Shown in pieces: positions 59,470 to 64,000 of a stretch of 64,000 bases of DNA (its first letter is position 1; the number at the start of each line of letters is the position of its first letter). The notes under the pieces were generated by a model, which saw nothing but the letters and a program-made list of their open reading frames with translations, was not told the DNA's origin and searched no databases. The DNA is from an uncultured Roseobacter sp. Its GTDB lineage: Bacteria; Pseudomonadota; Alphaproteobacteria; Rhodobacterales; Rhodobacteraceae. The translations under genes and the position numbers were made by a program. The stretch spans positions 186,001 through 250,000 of the forward strand of contig NZ_CANLNE010000003.1 in the NCBI RefSeq assembly GCF_947492555.1. The letters are read 5' to 3'.

Positions 59470-60912
59470 ATGGCCCAAGCGAAGAAATCGAAACGGTTGA
59501 TATCCTTCTACCGCGGTCTGGCCTGGTCTGCAGGCCTTGTGGGTGTTCTGGCCGGACATCCGATGAAAGCCGAGACATTGGCGGACGCCTTGGTGGGAGC
59601 CTACAAGACCAGTGGGTTGCTGGAACAAAACCGCGCTCTTCTGCGCGCAGCGGATGAAGATGTGGCTGCGGCAGTTGCTGCTTTGCGACCCATTCTGAAC
59701 TACAGCGCCGATCTGACCCGCGACTTTGGAGATCGTCGATCTTTGACGACAACCGGCGGTTCCACCGTGAGCGATTTGGAAGCCACCACAGGCACTGTCG
59801 GCCTGGCCGCGTCGCTGCTGCTTTATGATGGTGGCGCAACGTCATTGGGGGTGGATGCGGCGAAGGAAACCGTGCTGGGCACGCGCCAACAGCTCATAAG
59901 CTTGGAGCAGAACGTTCTACTGCGGGCGGTGTCCGCCTATCTGAACGTGGTCGCCGCGCGTGAATTCGTATCCCTGCGTCAAAACAACCTCAGACTGCTG
60001 ACACAGGAACTGCGCGCTGCGCAGGACCGGTTTGAGGTGGGCGAGGTGACCCGCACCGACGTGGCGCAGGCGGAATCGAGCCTCGCTGAAGCGCGTAGTG
60101 GTTTGGCAACTGCTCAAGGTGATCTTCTGCAAGCGGTAGAAGAATACCGCAGCGTAGTGGGCAATACGCCTGGACAGCTGACGCCACCACCATCACTGCC
60201 CAGACTGGAAAGCAATGTGGAAAACGCGCGTGCTCGTGCGGTGCAAAGCCATCCTGATTTGCGGGCAGCCCAGCATTTCGTTGCGGTGTCGGAACTCAAC
60301 ATCCTGCGTGCAAAAGCATCGCTCAACCCGACCGTGTCGGCTGTGGGGTCCGTTGGCGTGTCCGAGAGCTTTGGAAACAGCAACTACACACGTTCTGGCA
60401 GCATCGGCATCGAATTGACTGGTCCGATCTATCGCGGGGGCGCTTTGTCTGCCGGTATCCGGTCTGCAATCGCGTCGCGTGACGCACAGCGTGGCAACCT
60501 GATCGAAGTGCGCAAGCAGGTCGCACAGGATGTCGGTTCCGCCTATGCCTCACTGGCAGCGCAGCGCGCCAGTTTGCAAGCCAGTGAAGAGCGTATTCGC
60601 GCAGCACGTATCGCGTTTGAAGGTGTACGGGAAGAGGCCACGCTGGGTGCCCGGACCACGTTGGATGTGCTGGATGCGGAGCAAGAGCTTCTGGATGCGG
60701 AGACTTCCCGGATTTCGGCTCAGGCCAACCTTTACGTCGCGGCCTATGCCGTTTTGCAGGCGACCGGGCGTCTGACTGCACGGGATCTTTCGCTGGGTGT
60801 GCAGCAATATGACCCCAGCGCTTATTACGATCTGGTGAAAGACGCGCCTGTGCCTTCGTCAGCACAGGGTCAACGGCTTGATCGCGTTTTGCGTGCATTG
60901 CAAAAAGACTGA
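59470..60912 (+). CDS. TolC-family outer-membrane efflux protein
   Basis: 480 residues. A signal peptide is followed by TolC repeats with heptad-like alpha-helical segments (for example LAEARSGLATAQGDLLQAV), an outer-membrane beta-barrel region, and the second repeat from about residue 260. EVTRTDVAQAESSLAEAR and LGARTTLDVLDAEQELLDAE are characteristic of TolC/RsaF-type proteins. It should act with an inner-membrane exporter, not encoded next to it. In other alphaproteobacteria the same pcm-tolC-popZ order is seen (for example rsaFa in Caulobacter). Confidence 0.94.
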   Translation: MAQAKKSKRLISFYRGLAWSAGLVGVLAGHPMKAETLADALVGAYKTSGLLEQNRALLRAADEDVAAAVAALRPILNYSADLTRDFGDRRSLTTTGGSTVSDLEATTGTVGLAASLLLYDGGATSLGVDAAKETVLGTRQQLISLEQNVLLRAVSAYLNVVAAREFVSLRQNNLRLLTQELRAAQDRFEVGEVTRTDVAQAESSLAEARSGLATAQGDLLQAVEEYRSVVGNTPGQLTPPPSLPRLESNVENARARAVQSHPDLRAAQHFVAVSELNILRAKASLNPTVSAVGSVGVSESFGNSNYTRSGSIGIELTGPIYRGGALSAGIRSAIASRDAQRGNLIEVRKQVAQDVGSAYASLAAQRASLQASEERIRAARIAFEGVREEATLGARTTLDVLDAEQELLDAETSRISAQANLYVAAYAVLQATGRLTARDLSLGVQQYDPSAYYDLVKDAPVPSSAQGQRLDRVLRALQKD

Positions 60913-60981
60913 CAACTATAACGACCCATTGTGCGGTAATCGCCTGAGGGGTAGAGTTGAAGTGAGTAAGCGTGGTGCAGT

Positions 60982-61731
60982 ATGTCAAAACCGGTTTCGA
61001 ATTCAGATGTGGAAGACGTGTTGTCTTCAATCCGTCGTTTGGTGAGTGATAACAAGGTCCAAGGAGTATCTTCCATGGCACCTGAGACGCCTGATCGATT
61101 GATCTTGTCGCAGCAGCAGCGGGTTTCTGAAAGCGATGTCTTGCGCTTGCAGCCAGCCGATGCGGTGCATCTCCCTGAAAACGCGCATAGCGACTCCGAA
61201 CATACGATAACGCGCACTGATGACACTTCTGAAACGGAAGATCAGGAGACGTTTTTCTCTTCTGATGCGGACGCAGTGTCTGTCGAAACCACTGAAGAGA
61301 CCGAAACAACAAATGACGAGGCAACCGCGCGGTTTGGCGTAAACGAATTGACGGCAAAAATCGCAGAGCTTGAAACGGCCATTGCAAAGACGTCGGATCA
61401 GTGGGAGCCGGATGGTGTCAGCAAAGATGACTACGCCGGAACCGAATCCGAAGGCATGGCATGGCCAGATGCAGCGGAACTGGATGCGACCGGCACACCA
61501 ATAGGCCAAGAGCACAAGGCGGATGACGCCGAGGTTGTGCCCGCCGAAATTCTTGCTGCGAAAAGCCCCGTTGATGACCAGCTTCTGGACGAAGACGCGC
61601 TGCGTGATCTCGTTGCCGATATTGTACGTTCCGAGTTGCAAGGGGCCTTGGGCGAGCGGATCACTCGGAATGTGCGCAAGCTGGTCCGCCGCGAAATCCA
61701 TCGGGCCCTGGCGGCGCGCGACCTCGACTGA
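60982..61731 (+). CDS. popZ: PopZ-like polar organising protein (DUF2497)
   Basis: 249 residues. The N-terminal motif SNSDVEDVLSSIRRLVSDN matches the MEEILASIRRII segment of PopZ, and the C-terminal LDEDALRDLVADIVRSELQG, then LGERITRNVRKLVRREIHRAL, matches its oligomerisation helices. The middle is acidic and low complexity (for example ETTEETETTNDEATA), as in PopZ. PopZ forms a polar hub that tethers chromosome and regulators. Location downstream of pcm and a TolC-family gene repeats the Caulobacter order, which supports orthology. In Caulobacter valS follows; here cobQ on the other strand does. Confidence 0.8.
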   Translation: MSKPVSNSDVEDVLSSIRRLVSDNKVQGVSSMAPETPDRLILSQQQRVSESDVLRLQPADAVHLPENAHSDSEHTITRTDDTSETEDQETFFSSDADAVSVETTEETETTNDEATARFGVNELTAKIAELETAIAKTSDQWEPDGVSKDDYAGTESEGMAWPDAAELDATGTPIGQEHKADDAEVVPAEILAAKSPVDDQLLDEDALRDLVADIVRSELQGALGERITRNVRKLVRREIHRALAARDLD

Positions 61732-61754
61732 TGCGTTTTTCTGAGAGCGGCGGG

Positions 61755-63224
61755 CTAGGTGCGGATCACCGGTGGCCGGGCCAACGCAAGCAGCGCGTTC
61801 AGATCAAGGTGGGTTTCCAGATGATCTGCCAGATCATCCAGCGTCGCCTCGACTTGGACGTCATAGGCCGTTTGTGAGGTCTGCCCGAACTGCGCGAGCC
61901 ACGCGGCCCGAAACGCGTCTGAGCTGAAAATCCCATGTAGATAACAGCCCTGGATTTGGCCATTCCGGGCGCTGGCTCCTGTCGGTGTCCCGCCAATGTC
62001 GAGCCAGGGATGTGCGCAGTCAGGCCCCTGCGTATCCCCCATGTGTATTTCGTAACCGCTGAGCGCTGTGCCGCTCTGCAAATGCGTTCCATGGCTCAGC
62101 GCCAGTGTCTTGCGCGGGTGCAGCACGGTCTCCACGTCCAGATGCCCAAGACCGGCAGCGGCCTCCGGCGGCCCTTCGATCCCTTCGGGGTCCGCAATCG
62201 AATTGCCCAGTATCTGGTAGCCGCCACAGAGGCCCAGCACGTGCCCGCCGCGACGGACGTGGGCGGCAATGTCGATATCCCAGCCTTCGGCGCGCAGGGC
62301 GGCGAGATCGGACAGCGTCGATTTGCTGCCGCCGAGAAGGATGACGTCAGCCTCGACCGGCAGGGGAGCCCCACGTGGGGCGATGATGACGTTGACATTC
62401 GGCTCGGCGGCCAGCGGGTCCAGATCGTCAAAGTTGGAGATGCGCGGCAGCTGGGGCACCACGACGGTGAGGCCGGTACCGCCTGATCTGGCGCGCGCAG
62501 GCAGATCGGCGACATCTTCGGCTGGCAGGCGGCCCGCGCTGTCGAACCAAGGGACAACACCCAGACAAGGCCACCCGGTGCGTGCGCAAGTATCGTTGCG
62601 ACCTTCATCAAAAAGGCGAGCATCGCCCCGGAATTTGTTGATTGCAAAGGCTTTAACGAGAGCACGGTCCGCACCATCAAGGACGGCCTGTGTGCCCACG
62701 ATCTGCGCGATGACGCCGCCGCGATCAATATCCCCCATCAGCACCACGGGCACCTCAGCCGCGCGGGCAAACCCCATATTGGCAATGTCGCGCGCGCGCA
62801 GATTGATTTCCGCCGGGCTGCCAGCACCTTCGACAAGGACCAGATCGCAGCCCTCTGCCAGCCGGTGAAAACTCTCCAAGACGAAGGGCATCAGGCGGTC
62901 TTTTGCCGCTCCGAAATCCCGCGCGTCCTGCTGGCCATAGACCTGTCCCTGCACAATGATCTGCGCGCCGGTGCTCGATTGCGGTTTCAGCAGCACCGGG
63001 TTCATATCCGTGTGCGGTGCGATCCCGGCGGCCTTTGCCTGCAGCGCCTGCGCCCGCCCGATTTCACCGCCGTCGACGGTGACGGCGGCATTGTTCGACA
63101 TGTTCTGCGGCTTGAACGGGCGCACGGCAAGCCCCCGGCGTGTATAGGCGCGCGCAAGCCCGGCGACGATCATCGATTTGCCGACATTGCTGCCGGTGCC
63201 CTGGATCATGATGGCGCGCGCCAT
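61755..63224 (-). CDS. cobQ: Cobyric acid synthase
   Basis: About 489 residues. The ATP-binding P-loop [20 protein letters not shown] and the [20 protein letters not shown] segment lead the synthetase half; the glutaminase half has the nucleophile cysteine in [14 protein letters not shown] and the catalytic histidine near the C-terminus (CYLHGIF). It amidates the side chains of adenosyl-cobyrinic acid a,c-diamide. The ATG at 63224, with AGAGGAA upstream, fits the family start. It is divergent from the following membrane protein gene. No cobalamin riboswitch was seen in the 63-base gap. Confidence 0.95.
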   Translation of the reverse strand: MARAIMIQGTGSNVGKSMIVAGLARAYTRRGLAVRPFKPQNMSNNAAVTVDGGEIGRAQALQAKAAGIAPHTDMNPVLLKPQSSTGAQIIVQGQVYGQQDARDFGAAKDRLMPFVLESFHRLAEGCDLVLVEGAGSPAEINLRARDIANMGFARAAEVPVVLMGDIDRGGVIAQIVGTQAVLDGADRALVKAFAINKFRGDARLFDEGRNDTCARTGWPCLGVVPWFDSAGRLPAEDVADLPARARSGGTGLTVVVPQLPRISNFDDLDPLAAEPNVNVIIAPRGAPLPVEADVILLGGSKSTLSDLAALRAEGWDIDIAAHVRRGGHVLGLCGGYQILGNSIADPEGIEGPPEAAAGLGHLDVETVLHPRKTLALSHGTHLQSGTALSGYEIHMGDTQGPDCAHPWLDIGGTPTGASARNGQIQGCYLHGIFSSDAFRAAWLAQFGQTSQTAYDVQVEATLDDLADHLETHLDLNALLALARPPVIRT

Positions 63225-63287
63225 GGCGTTCCTCTTTGATGTTTGGCGCAACCTGACGCATGATCGCGCAAAGGAAAAGGACCATTC

Positions 63288-63866
63288 ATGAACACGCCCG
63301 CACATTTGCTGATCGGGGCCGCTGTGATGGGCCGCAAGAGCGCGCGCCCCGTTGTCTGGGCCGCGATTGCGGGCGCTCTGCTGCCGGATCTGTCGCTGTA
63401 TCTATTGGCAGGCAGTGCGCTCTACATCTTTGGTATTGCCCCGCAGGTCGTGTTTGACGAGCTCTACTTCTCCGACACCTGGCAGACGATTTTTGCGATC
63501 GACAACTCGTTTCTGATCTGGGGCGGGCTGTTTGTCTTGGCACTCTGGCGCGGTGCGCCTTGGGCGATTGCCCTGACGGGGGCGGCACTGCTCCATCTGT
63601 GCTTTGATTTTCCGCTGCATCATGATGACGGGCGGGCGCATTTCTGGCCCCTGACGGGCTGGGTATTCGAAAGCCCGCTCAGCTATTGGGATCGCGATCA
63701 CGGGGCGATGTGGCTGGCACCGGTTGAGGCGGTCGTGGCAAGTCTGGCCGCGATCACGCTCTGGCAGCGCCGGTTCGGATGGGGGTTGCTGGTGCTGATC
63801 ACGCTGTTACTGCTCGCCGAAATCTGGGTCGTGCGGCAGTGGCTGTTCTTCTTTACAAACAGCTGA
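63288..63866 (+). CDS. Membrane-bound metal-dependent hydrolase-like protein
   Basis: 192 residues with four or five hydrophobic segments. [14 protein letters not shown] and the histidines in [20 protein letters not shown] are reminiscent of the YdjM/LexA-regulated membrane metal-dependent hydrolase family (PF04307-like). It is often mis-called cobalamin biosynthesis protein because of its place next to cobQ. The substrate is unknown. Followed by a strong intrinsic terminator. Confidence 0.75.
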   Translation: MNTPAHLLIGAAVMGRKSARPVVWAAIAGALLPDLSLYLLAGSALYIFGIAPQVVFDELYFSDTWQTIFAIDNSFLIWGGLFVLALWRGAPWAIALTGAALLHLCFDFPLHHDDGRAHFWPLTGWVFESPLSYWDRDHGAMWLAPVEAVVASLAAITLWQRRFGWGLLVLITLLLLAEIWVVRQWLFFFTNS

Positions 63867-63870
63867 AAAC

Positions 63871-63903
63871 ACAAAAGCGCGCCCGACCGGGGCGCGCTTT
63901 TGT
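63871..63903. terminator. Bidirectional intrinsic terminator
   Basis: A perfect 14-bp stem pairs 63871-63884 with 63890-63903 (arm ACAAAAGCGCGCCC, five-base loop). The TTTT on the right and AAAA on the left allow termination from both strands. It separates the membrane protein gene and the partial gene that ends at 63923. Confidence 0.9.
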
Positions 63904-63922
63904 TCATAAGATCGAATTTTGA

Positions 63923-64000
63923 TCAGGCAGCTTCGGCCTGTTGTGCGGCATTGCGACGTTCGGATTCTTCACGCGACAGCGCAACAGACGTCCGGACACC
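63923..64000 (-). CDS. C-terminal end of an unidentified gene (truncated by the window edge)
   Basis: Only the last 25 residues are present, ending SREESERRNAAQQAEAA before TGA at 63923-63925. The charged, alanine-rich tail looks like a real C-terminus and is followed by a terminator, but there is not enough to identify the family. The rest of the gene lies beyond the window. Confidence 0.6.
   Translation of the reverse strand, partial: GVRTSVALSREESERRNAAQQAEAA

Noticed and set aside
63225-63287. Cobalamin riboswitch upstream of cobQ
   Set aside because: Only 63 bases separate the divergent starts, too short for a B12 riboswitch, and no B12-box was recognised.

Overview
The window looks like a chromosomal segment of an alphaproteobacterium of the Rhodobacterales (Roseobacter-type). 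Supporting signs are a complete ctaC-ctaB-ctaG-ctaE aa3 oxidase cluster, the neighbour sets thrC/M16 peptidase/GNAT, lysC/ptsP and pcm/tolC/popZ-like, Flp pilins of the GAVTVDW type, and generally G/C-rich coding sequence. This assignment is inferred from gene content. No rRNA, CRISPR array, insertion sequence or phage block was seen.

Layout. 0-12 kb, minus strand: a Tad (tight adherence) pilus locus read from two Flp pilins through CpaB, the CpaC secretin, a very short CpaD-like lipoprotein, CpaE, the CpaF ATPase, TadB/TadC, two TPR lipoproteins and a prepilin peptidase to an AAA ATPase; intrinsic terminators appear to split its early part. 12-15 kb: a lytic transglycosylase, a small acetyltransferase and a LOV-domain sensor kinase whose phosphoacceptor histidine position is occupied by aspartate. 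15-20.6 kb, minus strand: topA, dprA, tldD. 20.7-24.9 kb, plus strand: cytochrome c oxidase subunits II and III with haem and copper assembly factors, including an unnamed 54-residue membrane protein, then SURF1. 24.9-30.6 kb: threonine synthase, M16 peptidase, acetyltransferase, MBL-fold protein, FAD-linked 2-hydroxyacid dehydrogenase. 30.7-35.3 kb, minus strand: apt, LysE exporter, DUF2927, mtnP and a repeat-bearing membrane protein. 35.5-45.6 kb: SulP transporter, nuclease-fold protein, flavin reductase, EcsC, Nudix, DUF1178, SDR, aspartate kinase and PtsP.

46-55.8 kb is a visibly more A/T-rich accessory block of surface-glycan genes: FkbM methyltransferase, sulfotransferase, polysaccharide deacetylase, several glycosyltransferase-like proteins, a Methyltransf_24 enzyme, a DUF616 protein, an MsbA-type ABC exporter and an RgpF-like protein. 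It is followed by a hipBA toxin-antitoxin operon with three operator palindromes at an exact 27-bp period, two small unknown proteins and a tRNA-Cys. The conserved backbone resumes with pcm, a TolC-family protein, a PopZ-like protein, cobQ, a membrane hydrolase-like protein and the end of an unidentified gene.

Working together, the Tad pilus, the glycan block and the light sensor would fit an attached or particle-associated marine lifestyle; that is inference. The items most worth following are the LOV kinase lacking its histidine, the hipBA operator array, the glycan block, the minimal CpaD-like lipoprotein, and the popZ-like gene in pcm-tolC synteny.
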